A stretch of DNA of 64,000 bases, taken from Vesta saturnalis. Its lineage: Eukaryota; Arthropoda; Insecta; Coleoptera; Lampyridae. The stretch is taken from contig JARFJB010000408.1 in NCBI GenBank assembly GCA_036346205.1, positions 1,803,501 through 1,867,500 on the forward strand, read 5' to 3'. Below are positions 10,950 to 21,599 of the stretch, in pieces (within the stretch, counting starts at the first letter, position 1; each line of letters begins with the position of its first letter). The notes under the pieces are model-generated. The model did not search any database. It was not told the DNA's origin and saw nothing but the letters and a program-made list of their open reading frames with translations. A program made the translations under genes and the position numbers.

Positions 10950-13900
10950 ATGCCGCAGAATTGTATAATACAATGGAATTGTCGGGGTGTAGTACACAAT
11001 CAAAATGAACTAAAATTGCTAATCCAAAAGTACAATCCAGTATGTGTTGCACTTCAGGAAACACACCTGAAGCATGTGAATAAATATACTATAAAAGGTT
11101 TTGACATAGTTAGAAAAGACTTCAACTCACCTGAAAGGGCATGTGGTGGAGTAGCGTTCGCAATCCGTCAAGGTACTCCCTACAAAGAAGTTAAAATCAA
11201 TACAGAATATCAAGCTATTGCAATAAAACTCGAAATTAGTGGAGGTTTTATAATATGTAACGTTTATCTTCCTAACACAAGGTACTGTGTTGGAGAAATA
11301 GGCAATATCGTGAATCAACTGCAATCACCTCTTATCCTGCTAGGCGACTTCAACTGTCACAGTGCTGTTTGGGGTTCGGCAACAAACGATGCTCGAGGTA
11401 AAGAGCTGTTAGAATTAATTGAGGACAAAAACCTCTGTATTTTAAATAACGAATCGTCTACGTTTTTTAACATAAGATCGGGAACGTTTGACTTCATTGA
11501 TCTGACAATATGCTCTCCAACTATACACACAAATCTGAAAAGGGAAGTTGAGAACGACCTACACAACAGCGATCATTTCCCGATAATTATCACAGTCCGA
11601 GGCAAGAACCCAGTCGTTAAATCGCTTGCTAAGTTCAAAATCCAGCAAGCCAATTGGAAATGTTTTACTGAACAGCTTATTGCACCATGCGAAAACAGCT
11701 TAAATCTCGAGAGCTTGACTAACGCAATAATAAAAGCCGCGGAAGCCAATATACCAAAATCTAAATCTGGCAAGATCACTAAAATGGTACCCTGGTGGTC
11801 AGCGGAAATAAAAGAGAAAATTTCAGCAAAGAAAAAAGCTCTGAATAGATTTCGACGTAGTCCTACCATGGAAAATCTCATTAACTTCAAAAAATGTAGA
11901 GCTGTTTGTCGCCGAAAAATTCTTGAAGCACAAAGAAAATCGTGGCAACGCTACGTATTTGAAATTACACCGGATGTCACCTCAAATGAGATATGGAAAA
12001 AGATTGGAGCAATATCTGGTAAATGTGGACGTAACTATCCAACATTCCTTCGGAGACCGGACGAGGTCGTAACAAATAACCTGCAGGAGACTTCAAATCT
12101 CCTAGCAACGGAATTCTGCAGAGCCAGCAGCTCTGGAAATTACACTGACTCATTTCTGGAAATAAAAGCTAACTGGGAAGCAACAAAAATCGATTTTGAA
12201 ACTGAGCAAGACCTAGACTACAACTTACCTTTTACGCTTGAAGAACTAGAAACCGCACTCCAGAAAACCAAGTCATGCTCACCCGGACATGACAGCATTC
12301 ATAACCAGATGCTCCGCCACTGCAGTCCTTAACTGAAAACAAGTATAGTAAACTTCTTTAATGAGTGCTGGCGAAACTGTACTTGCCCGTCAGTATGGAA
12401 ACGTGCAATTGTGGTTAACATTTTAAAACCTGGCAAAAACCCGTTGCTAGCAGAACACTATCGACCAATTAGCCTGACTTGTTGTTTAGGAAAATTACTG
12501 GAAAGAATGTTGAATGAGAGGCTTCAATCATTCCTGGAAAAAAACAAAAAACTAGTTCCATACCAGTCAGGATTTCGGAAAGGCCGATCAACAATTGATC
12601 ACTTGGTTAAGTGAAAAAATCTTAAAGGCATTTGATAATGGAGAACACCTCGTGGCAGTGTTTTTCGATATAAGGAGGGCCTACGATATGACATGGAGGC
12701 ATGGAATCCTGACAAATATGCATAAATATAACCTATCTTCCCAAGTTTGTGCAATCTTTTCAAGCAGAACGAAAGTGTATAGTCAGAGTAGGTGACGTTA
12801 ACTCAAATGAATATACATTAGCAAACGGTGTACCTCAAGGTTCAACACTGAGCTGTAGCCAGTTTGCTATTGCTATTAATGAAATAGCGAGAGATGTGGA
12901 AGTGGTTGATAGAAGCCTTTACGTTGACGATCTAATGATCTGCCATGCTGACAAGAAAATAGGCAATATAACCCGCAAAATACAAATGGGAATCGACCAA
13001 ATAGCACAAAATATAAATAAAACAGGTTTTGTCCTCTCTGAGGAGAAAACAAAAACTGTGCATTTTTGTAGACTCCGTAAACCACACTATGACCCTGTAC
13101 TGTACATGAACGGTCGAATAATAAGTATTTCCCAAGAAATAAAGTTCTTAGGCCTCACCCTGGATAGGGAACTAAGATGGACTAGTCACCTAGAAAACTT
13201 GATAATATCATGCAAAAAATCACTAAACGTTCTAAGGGTACTCAAATGGGGTTCGGATCCAAAAATGCTGCTTGACATCTACAGGGCGTTAATCTTATCA
13301 AGAATAGACTACGGTTCTACCGTCTACTCAACAAGCAGTGATACATTGTTGGGTCAACTAGACAAGATTCAGAACCTCGCTATAAGGTACTCCCTTGGAG
13401 CCTATCCAACAAGTTCCATCGGTGCCCTCCAAGCTGAATCTAACATCCTTCCACTGAACATCCGTAGGAAACAGCTGATAGTAAATTACTACCTCAAAGT
13501 TATATCGCAGATCGAACATCCAAATCGCCCTATATTAACACAAAATATCGAGAACGCTCGCTTGCGCAGATGTAGATCACTGGGAGTAAGAGCGAGAGAG
13601 GCCCTGGAAGACCTCGGTTTAGCAGAGGAAAACGTAATAAACCTGCCGAAAGAGATACAACAAGCGACAGTAAAGAAACTTGTTTGGGAGTGGTGGGGAA
13701 ATCAGTAGATGACATCAAATCTTGTGTTAAGGAAAATTAAACCAGACCTGGGGCCATTGTTTCAAATTAAAGAAAAACGATTCAAACTCACCAAGATTTA
13801 TAGACTTCGATTGGGACACACTGCATATACACACGAATACCTTTTGACAGGAAAGAATCCTCCCCTCTGTGAAATGTGTCAAACAAATTTATCGATAAAA

Positions 13901-14047
13901 CACATACTTTGTGTCTGCCCACAGTATATAGTCGAACGTAACCTTTTTAAAATTGACAAAAGATGGGAAGCAAACCTATCCAACGAGAGCCAATGTAGTA
14001 ACACGATTGACTTCTTTCAAAAAGTGGGGCTACTGGACAAACTATAA
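10950..14047 (+). pseudogene. I-type LINE ORF2: AP-endonuclease, reverse transcriptase, broken
   Basis: The start is the ATG at 10950. The AP-type endonuclease occupies about 10950-11620: QWNCRGV, LQETHLK (catalytic Glu), GDFNCHS and SDHFPI (catalytic Asp-His) are all present. The RT follows: YRPISLT (about 12460), FFDIRRAYDM (motif A), NGVPQGSTLS (motif B) and YVDDLMICH (motif C). The frame is interrupted by an in-frame TAA at 12330-12332, frameshifts near 12610 and 12760, and an in-frame TAG at 13706-13708. A C-terminal block with C-x2-C...H-x4-C is readable at 13850-13935. The RNase H domain expected between RT and this block in I elements is not visible; only about 60 codons separate them. 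All catalytic residues of EN and RT remain. Confidence 0.85.
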
Positions 14048-14815
14048 CCATCCTAGGACTTAACTAGACGATGATCTAGTATCGCTTATTATAGTAGGAA
14101 CCAAGGCGATATATGGTTGCCTTAAGTTTATATCTGAGAAAGGCTAATGGCCAAAGAAGTCGAAGCCTGAGGTGGGGTTTTAGTGGGTATGTCCAGTCGG
14201 GAGAGCCCCACACTACTCCGTTTGGAGTGTGCGTAAGGTGCATTTCCCCCCTCGATAAAAAAAAATAAAAAAATAAAATAAAAAAAATAATAATAATATG
14301 CTTTTATTAAGCTACTTTATGAATTTGTTTACACGTATAAAGGATTTACACTTCCCAATAGACGGAGTTCAGTTTGTAATAAAGATAAATTATCACTTCC
14401 TGCTCTTCCACTCAACCCATAATTTGAATGCTTAAATGAATACATACACTTACTAAATTACATACTAAAGTATTAAACATTTTGAGTATGGATTTCTAGC
14501 GTAAGTAGTCATCATATAGTGAATTGACTATTCAAATCTTGTACTTTCTTTTGAACTGCATTAAGCTAACCGATTTAAGATAATGGGGGACAGAATTGTA
14601 GTACCTGTAAATATTATAACTATAACACCTTTGATAAAACGGTGGACCTATTAACCCCCTAAATCGTAAATTGACATGATGCTGAAACTAATTTTGCTAT
14701 AGAGGTAAGCTGGTTTTTTAGTTAAAATTATAGAATGATAGAGAGTTAAACTATGCAATATTCGCCTGTTTTTCATATTAAGCCAATTCACTTCCTTCAG
14801 TTCATAAGAAATCCG

Positions 14816-15004
14816 CTAAAATTTTCTTATGCCAAAAATCAATCTCAAACACGTATTCTGTAACTTTTGTACACGTCGTTCATCAACAGAGTCTGTAAAG
14901 AAGTTATAAATACTATCACAAAACTTTAGTTTTGACAGAACAAGTGTTTCGCACAGGAGGCTTTTTATCTTGACATTTAAAAAAGTTCTACAAACGTATA
15001 TCAT
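14816..15004 (-). pseudogene. LINE reverse transcriptase C-terminal fragment
   Basis: A 62-codon fragment on the minus strand reads LVLSKLKFCDSIYNFF followed by RVQKLQNTCLRLIFGIRK. This is the pattern just downstream of the RT catalytic core in Jockey/CR1-type LINEs (a conserved SxxxYCDxVY segment, then a QNxCLRFIFxxRK segment). No other part of the LINE is recognised nearby. It is a short, isolated, inactive remnant. Confidence 0.55.
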
Positions 15005-15048
15005 CTTAGAAATATTTAATGGGTTAAGAAATAGCTATTTGTGTATTA

Positions 15049-15146
15049 AGCGCAAAGTGATACATTGCCGCACGGAGCGAGAAGATCGACGAGCAACGCT
15101 CACCGGAGCGCGGCTATCTCGCGAGAGCGGCATTGTCACTTTGTGC
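15049..15146. repeat. GC-rich palindromic module
   Basis: The left arm at 15049-15071 (AGCGCAAAGTGA...TTGCCGC) is complementary to the right arm at 15127-15146 (GCGGCA...TCACTTTGTGCT), enclosing a GC-rich centre with further short palindromes (CTCGCGAGAG). It stands out against the AT-rich flanks. A related 27 bp near-palindrome (ACTTTG...CAAAGT) lies at 15580-15606. It probably belongs to a small fold-back repeat family. Confidence 0.6.
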
Positions 15147-15609
15147 TGGAATTACAGACATGATTTTTCTACAACCGGTGTTATAAAAATGTTTGCTAAA
15201 AATTAATAATTATTGATAACCTCAAATTTGACAGTTCAGATTTCAAAACGTAAGCACCACTTTGCGCTACACATATGTTTTTGTAAGAATGTTTGTTCAA
15301 AACTGTTTTTATTTTTACAATGTTATTTAGTTTCGTAATGAACTTATTATAAAAGAGGTAGCATAATTATCCTAAAAAAAATTATATCAAAATTATTACA
15401 TTTATTTTAATTACCATTTTGTAGGTTGGAAGGTCATGTGATGTTCCACACCAGATATGTATTGTACCAGAACGACATCTGTCAAATACCCCTCAATGCA
15501 TACTTTTGTCAAAAGTTGCAGAAACACTAGACGTTTCTTTATTAAGGTTTCCATAGTGACTTAAGTGAGCGTTTAAGTTACTTTGCCGCTCGCCGAGCGC
15601 CAAAGTAAA

Positions 15610-18060
15610 AAAAAGCTTGCTCCTCGGAAAAGTGCTACTTTGCGCTTTATTTTGGAAGCGAAAATTTGCACTTTTCGGTTAGTTGTAGAAAAACAATATT
15701 GTATTGTTCTTAAAAAAATTAAACGTGCAACAAATTCTGAGTATAACGAAAACAAATCACTGGGGTCTAAAAGGACCCAACCTGGTATTAGGCACTTTTA
15801 AACCCACGCGGTATTGGGAAGGATAATGGTTAACACACTAATTAACATAGTATAAAGGTCTTGAGTGTAAGTACTTCGGTATCTTTTTTATGGGACCGTT
15901 TTGACTGGGATCTCTAAGGTACATTTTACCTATTATTTTCGTTTATCTGTCTTAAGACCATAAGCTCGGTTAAATACATAATAATTATAAGTAATTTATT
16001 AAACATAAGTTAGATGTAAGTACTAAATAACCTATGAAAGCAATTATACAGTCAGTCTCCACGAATATTATAAACTTGAATCTACAGTCGTCTTTTAAAT
16101 TTATTTTTTCGTTTTCTTTCAATTCTTACCAACAATAGGTTATTTTTAGATAAAACTAACTTATTTTTTTTTCGTTTCCCTTCAATTCCTACCGACAATA
16201 GGTTATTTTGAGATAAAACTAACTTAAAATATATAAGTGGTGGCCAATTAAGCAGGCGACAAGAAAAAAATGCATTCAAATATCTACTTTAAAACAGCCA
16301 ATGGAACAAACAGTTTTTTTTTTTAATTTCTCTTTGAGATAACTTCACTTCAAAGGGGAATATGTTATGTAGACTTAAGTTTAAATTTATTTTACCAATA
16401 TATGGCACATCAACAGTTGTATGATATAATCAATAAAGTATGCTTCTATTTAAAATGAATTACTCATAATGCCCCGCTTTTATGACATCCGCAAGAGACA
16501 AAAAATTTGTCTTCAAATCTCTCTCAAGTATAAAAAGTATTCTAAATGTACATAATTTAAAGTGTAGATGCAAAGTAGGCTTAAAAATAAAAGTAAAAAT
16601 CCTGTTAACACCGTTACCAATTTAATATACGCTAGAGCTTTGAAAAAAATCATTTCCATCCAATTTAAACGACAATTTGAAAAAAAAGCGTTTGGTCGGC
16701 ATTTTAAAAATGAAACCAAATTAAATTATAAAGTAAACAATAACCAAAAGCTAACAGTAAATCAAATTAGCATAATGTTATTGTAACATCAATCTGTATT
16801 ATCTTTAAATCGCTTATTGGCTTTACCAAAAAAAAGGAACAATTTTGTTAGTTTATCCATGACTGTCAAACAACAAAAGAATGCTAGAGATTGTGTATCC
16901 CTTGGATAAACCTTCCATAAAGACATTTAATTTCTATATGTTAACTTTCACAATAGAGCAAATTTCCTTACGTCTTACACTAACCAAACTTCGGTCTTAT
17001 GCCTTTCGAGTATAATAAAGCCTATTACGTTGAACTAAATACATTCATTTTGTGTTTATAAACGTAGGTAAATGTTTTGATATTTTACTAACAAAGGTCT
17101 TTTGTTCGATTTCAATTACATTAATACATTTGGCGCTTATCCATGTACAACTAACTGCTTTATTTACTGATAACACGCAATTATAAAGAATTTCATGCTT
17201 ACCCTTTAGAAGTTTTCCCTTGAGCTTTTATATATAAATAAGATGTTATCAATTTCTGTCTGTTTTTTTCACATTATTGTTTGCATTGAATTGAGTATTA
17301 CACAATAAACTTTATCAGTTTTGGGTTCAAATTTGAACTTTCTGTTTAATTTTGCTTAGCTTTTAAAGAACATATTCCTATATTCAATATTCCTATCTGA
17401 TGTCTATTAATGATATTAGTAATTATCAACACTAATTTGCTATTAAATATGTTTTAAGCGTTTTTTCCCTCTGACCGGGAGGCACTTCGTGTCAAAAGCT
17501 TCCAGTGCTCGTTAGACAACTTAACTTACTGGGTGGACTTGCACCAGAGTTGTTTTATTAGGCTCAGCATAAACTATACAGCATGCTAACAAAATTTCAA
17601 AATTTCATACCGGAAGTGCTTCAAGATTTAACTCTTTCAAGTAACCATGCACTAAAAAATTGTAATCGCAATCATGTAAGTAGAATACTGGCACTTACCC
17701 CTCCCCTCACCTTTTTGTGACGTCACACCCACACTCCGCGACGTCGTGAGTCACCCATCTTCCAAACTAAACGCGCGTCTTTCCCCAACTCTTCTTCACC
17801 GGCGCCATTGCAATCCGTTGATGACGTATCTTGAGCCCCTAGTTATGGCCTTCTTGGCAGCCCAACCCTTGGGATGTAGATAACCTCAGTCGCCTTTGGG
17901 CGTCCCTACTACTAAGCAGTATTTCACTTATTTCTGATTAGTCGTCCCCCACCCTAAGCCACGCCCAGATTGCACATGATTGCTCGTCTCATACGTCACA
18001 GCCTGCATCTGATTGTCCACTGTCCACCACGCAGCAGATTACATCTGATTTCCGATATTT
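15610..18060. other. No gene recognised
   Basis: AT-rich to about 17450. Two near-identical 60 bp phrases occur at about 16100-16155 and 16160-16220 (both with TTCAATTCnTACCnACAATAGGTTATTTT then AGATAAAACTAACTTA), a small tandem duplication. From 17460 to 18060 the sequence becomes more GC-rich (for example GACGTCAC and GACGTCGTGAG near 17720-17750). No coding frame of substance was found. Confidence 0.5.
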
Positions 18061-18800
18061 AGGGCTTAGGAGCTCCCTCTAGTAGAGCCTGATATAGTGG
18101 TATATTTTAAAGGTACATACTAGAGTCCTGTAACTTGTACTAAGAGAAAACTTAAAATTTAAAATAGTATTCTAATACTGAAGGCGCCATACCATTTCAT
18201 AGGACACCGCTAGGTGTTTGAAACTTGTCACAGAATCTTAGTTTCTGGCTAGGGCCCTCTTTGTTATTGCTGTAAAAATTTGGAATAGTATTCTAGTAAT
18301 CGAGGCTCCACACTGACTTATGGGACTCCGTTAGGCCCAGAAACTATCGCAGTCTTAACCCATTTCAGAAGTTCTTTGTGGCGCCATCTAGTAGATTATC
18401 TTTAAAAAACTAATACAAGTTCGCTGTAACAGGGACCGTTTGTGGTTCTATGTAGAAACATGTTTTAAAAGTATTGGAAGGTGACAAAGCTTTGTGACTT
18501 TTTGAATTTCCGCCATCTTGTTTGCGCCGTCTTATTTCCTTGGGCGTTTTCTGTCTTTCGCAGCCTGGTTTGTACCAGCTTGTTTCTGTGGGCCTTTTCA
18601 CATTTTCGCCACTTTGTTTGTGTTATCTTGTTTCTGGCGCCATCTGTGATGTATTTTAAAAATAGATGTAGATTACTGTAATTGTTATGGAAGGAAAAAT
18701 TGGAATTTGAAAGAGTATTCTAATACGGCAGCCCCCATACCAACGCATAGAACACCGCAAAGGCTGCAAAACTTGCGCTAGGGTTTTAGCGCCTGCAGGT
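18060..18800. repeat. Degenerate long-unit repeat, three copies
   Basis: A recurring order of phrases is seen three times: GCGCCATCTAGTAG-like, then a TTTTAAA stretch, then a CTGTAA phrase, then TAGTATTCTAATAC, then GGCGCCATACC, then CATAGGACACCGCTAGG, then a GAAACTTGTC phrase and CTTAG. The TAGTATTCTA block lies near 18168, 18288 and 18712. Unit lengths differ (about 120 to 420 bp), partly because of inserted sequence at about 18490-18620. The small open frames at 18410-18681 are not convincing genes. Confidence 0.55.
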
Positions 18801-18879
18801 CAGGGATACTCTCTCAACTTTCACATGTCGCGGATATAAAATATTTGTGGTTCAAAGACTTACACTAGAGCTGCGAGAA

Positions 18880-19040
18880 GACATGTCTGAAGCAGTTGTT
18901 ACACAAATAGACGAATTACTGTCAAAACTAAAAAGATTAAAATGAGATCTGGAAATTTACAGTGTTGAAATAAGATTGCAAAATATGGATCTGAATGGAC
19001 GCAAAACCAGACGACTCAAGAAATTGACGTAACTAATAAA
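18880..19040 (+). other. Possible gag-like fragment with a SAP-like segment
   Basis: From an ATG near 18883 a short frame reads MSEAVVTQIDELLSKLKRLK, then a stop, then continues in frame as a short helical segment ending in MDLNGRKTRRLKKLT. The second half resembles the L-x2-L-G/D-x-x-G-x-K/R-x2-L pattern of SAP-like motifs found in the N-terminus of some insect retroelement gag proteins. It is about 48 codons long. This is a weak assignment; chance is possible. Confidence 0.25.
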
Positions 19041-19213
19041 ATATGTAATAGTACAAACACTCTAAAACCTATAAATAAATAAACAATAGAGTCACGCAAC
19101 CCCAAAACAAAAGAAACTAGTCAACAATCCACTGCAAATACACCAAAAAAACCAAAAAATACAGCTGGGTCTCATCTATTGAATGAATTCTGCAATTATA
19201 ATAGAGGCACATA

Positions 19214-21580
19214 AGCTGCTCGCCACTCGAACTTACACATAGTGATTTTTAGGCAAAATTTAAAGTTAAATATTTTCAATAGGAATGCAAATTTTTGAAC
19301 GCAATATGGTTCGTTACTAAGGTAACATCAATATCTCTAGACGTTTTTGTCAGTTTTTGGATTAACGCCCTTAGGCGTTGCACACACTACTCAACATAAA
19401 ATTTGGGTAGCAAAATTTTTAAAATGCTATAATTTGACATTGCATTGACGGTTCTTGATGATTCTTGCGAATTTGGAATCCTTGTTTCACGTAGATTTTC
19501 TATGGTCTAAGCATTTTATTTGAGGGTTGAAATTTACACATTATGCCGGGTCGATAAGAAACAAAAACGTAGGGTACGACGCCCTCTAAGGTTTGGCATT
19601 ATTTAAGTTTTTGTAAAAATAAATTCTCACCTCAAGTTGTTTTTATTTAATGTTCTTTTCACTTTTCTGTCCGAAACTCACACCCCACTTTGTTGTCTCA
19701 AGGAGTCATTTAGTTTTACAGAGTTCTCTGTCCACCCCCATGCCGATAATTATGATCGGGTGTAATTTCTACGCGACGCGTCAATTTCAAAGTAGGCATT
19801 GGAAAAAAAAATTGTTGCTATGGAATTAAAGACTGTTAACTATGCAGAATAGAACAAAGAACTCTAGAACACTGAATGACTCTTTAAGATAACAAACTGG
19901 GGTGAGAGTTTCGGACAGAACTGCGAGAAGAACATTAAATAAAAACAACTTGAGGTGAGAATTTTTTTTCAAAAACATAACATAATGCCAAACATTTTAA
20001 GTTATAGAGCCCGTCGCAGAGCAGAATGTGTACGGTTATTACAACACCATAGAGCGAATAAGCGGGCATGGGCAAATCGGCATGCGAATTGGGGTAATGC
20101 AGAGTGGAGCCATTGTTTATTTACTGACGAAACAAGATTTAATTTATTTCACTCCGATGGCCGAATGTTAGTTTGGAGAGAGCCAAATCAGTGATATTTG
20201 GATGAAAATATGGCCCCTCAAGAGGCGTTTGGCGGCGGAGGTGATACAGTGTGGGGAGGTACCATAAGAAATGGTAAAAGCGAGCTATTCATTACCAACC
20301 AAACCGTTAACGCTATTGTTCATCAGGAGGAAATTTTGGAACCCATTATTGTTCCTTTTTCTCGAAATTACGGCCCAGAATTTCTATTGGTGGATGACAA
20401 CGCTCGACCTCACAGAGCGTGAAGGATCACAGAGTTTTTGCAGGCACAGAACATCAATAGGATGGACTGGCCTGCAAAGTCCCCGGATCTTAATGTCATC
20501 GAACACGTTTGGTCTTATTTAAAACTTAAAGTAAGATCGCGTGATGTACCCCCTGAAACCTTAGAAACGCTTAGTTAAATTCATGAAGAATGGGAAAATA
20601 TTCCACAAGATTTTATAAATAATCTTGTGGATACTCTACCAAATCGATGTCGGGAAATAATACGTCGAGCAGGAGGACCAGCAAAATATTAGTTTCTTTT
20701 TTTTTATTAATGTTCCTAATTTCGTGTAAATTATTACCAAAGATTAGGTATCTCAAGATAGGACAATTGGCATTTTTCCATTGATATTTGTCGGTTACTT
20801 TCATTGTAAACTCCGAAAATGTAAGGTTGCAATTCCCATCTTTGACGCAGTGGATTGAAAACAAAAATTAATGGACAGACAATTTATGTTTTTCAGACTA
20901 ATTATTTTTTATTTATTAGAAATTACCAATACCAATTACCACTAGGTATCCCTATCCATACATACCTCATCTTTGTTATTACAGTACACCGTGTTTTTTT
21001 AGGTATTGCAGGAACCTTTAAATTTGACCGTTGTTAACCATTCTTGTATATTTTAGAATATAATGTAATAAACTTGTTCTTGTCGCTACGTTTTTGTTTA
21101 TTATCGACCCGGTATAATGTGTTAATTTCAACCCTCAAATAAAATGCTTAGACCATGGAAATCTACCTGAAACAAGGATTTCAAATCCGCAAAAATCATC
21201 AAGAATCGTCAATGCAATGTCAAGTTAAATTTTAAAAATTTGGCTACCCAAATTTTATGTTGAGTAGTGTGTGCAAGGCCTAAGGGCCTTAATCCAAAAA
21301 CTGACAAAAATGTCTAGAGATATTGATGTTACCTTAGTAACGAACCATATTACGACCAAAAAAATTTTTTGAGGAAATTTCACTCATACAAACTTTTTGA
21401 TTTTTTGCATGACTTCATCGATCACCCCGTATATAATAAACCAATGGTCCTACGATAAATATACGCCATGCAGCTTAATTCGAAAAAAGCTAGCTATTAA
21501 AATTTGCATTCCTATTGAAAATATTTAACTTTAAATTTTGCCTAAAAATCACTATATGTAAGTTCGAGTGGCCAGCAGTT
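19214..21580 (+). mobile_element. Tc1-like transposon with long, layered terminal inverted repeats
   Basis: The left segment 19214-19577 and the right segment 21089-21580 are inverted copies of each other, starting A-G/A-CTGCT-C/G-GCCACTCGAA at both outer ends and flanked by TA (19212-19213 and 21581-21582). The inner TIR limit carries ACATTATGCCGGGTCGAT (left) and its complement (right). The right arm holds about 140 extra bp (about 21355-21500), including ATCACCCCGTATATA, which resembles a Tc1-type terminus of its own. A second inverted repeat lies inside: about 19575-19740 is an inverted copy of about 19838-20020. A decayed DD34E transposase lies between the arms. Confidence 0.75.
19955..20690 (+). 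pseudogene. Tc1-like DD34E transposase
   Basis: This encodes the C-terminal two thirds of a Tc1-family transposase. The catalytic triad is readable: FTDETRF (about 20128-20148), LVDDNARPH (about 20389-20415) and NVIEHVWSYL (about 20492-20520), consistent with D, D and E at the spacing of Tc1. The C-terminus with a CREIIRRAGGP-type end reaches about 20690. In-frame stops occur at 20192-20194, about 20420 and about 20575, and the N-terminal DNA-binding helix-turn-helix is absent, apparently replaced by the internal inverted duplication. Inactive copy. Confidence 0.85.
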
Positions 21581-21599
21581 TAGTTGAAATTTGGAATGG

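Larger units (their letters stand above)
9056..14298 (+). mobile_element. I-type non-LTR retrotransposon, apparently full length
   Basis: The element begins at an HDV-like ribozyme (9056-9137). It continues with a 5' UTR, intact ORF1 (9315-10784), a spacer of 165 nt, broken ORF2 (10950-14047) and a 3' UTR, and ends in an A-rich tail passing into TAA triplets (14257-14298). Two ORFs with three gag-type zinc knuckles, an AP-endonuclease and RT place it in the I/Jockey group; a TAA-type tail and the C-terminal C-x2-C...H...C block favour the I group. ORF2 carries stops and frameshifts, so this copy is inactive. The 3' UTR (14050-14256) contains GC-rich inverted segments (GTGGGGTTTTAGTGGG / CCCCACACTACT). 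Confidence 0.85.
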
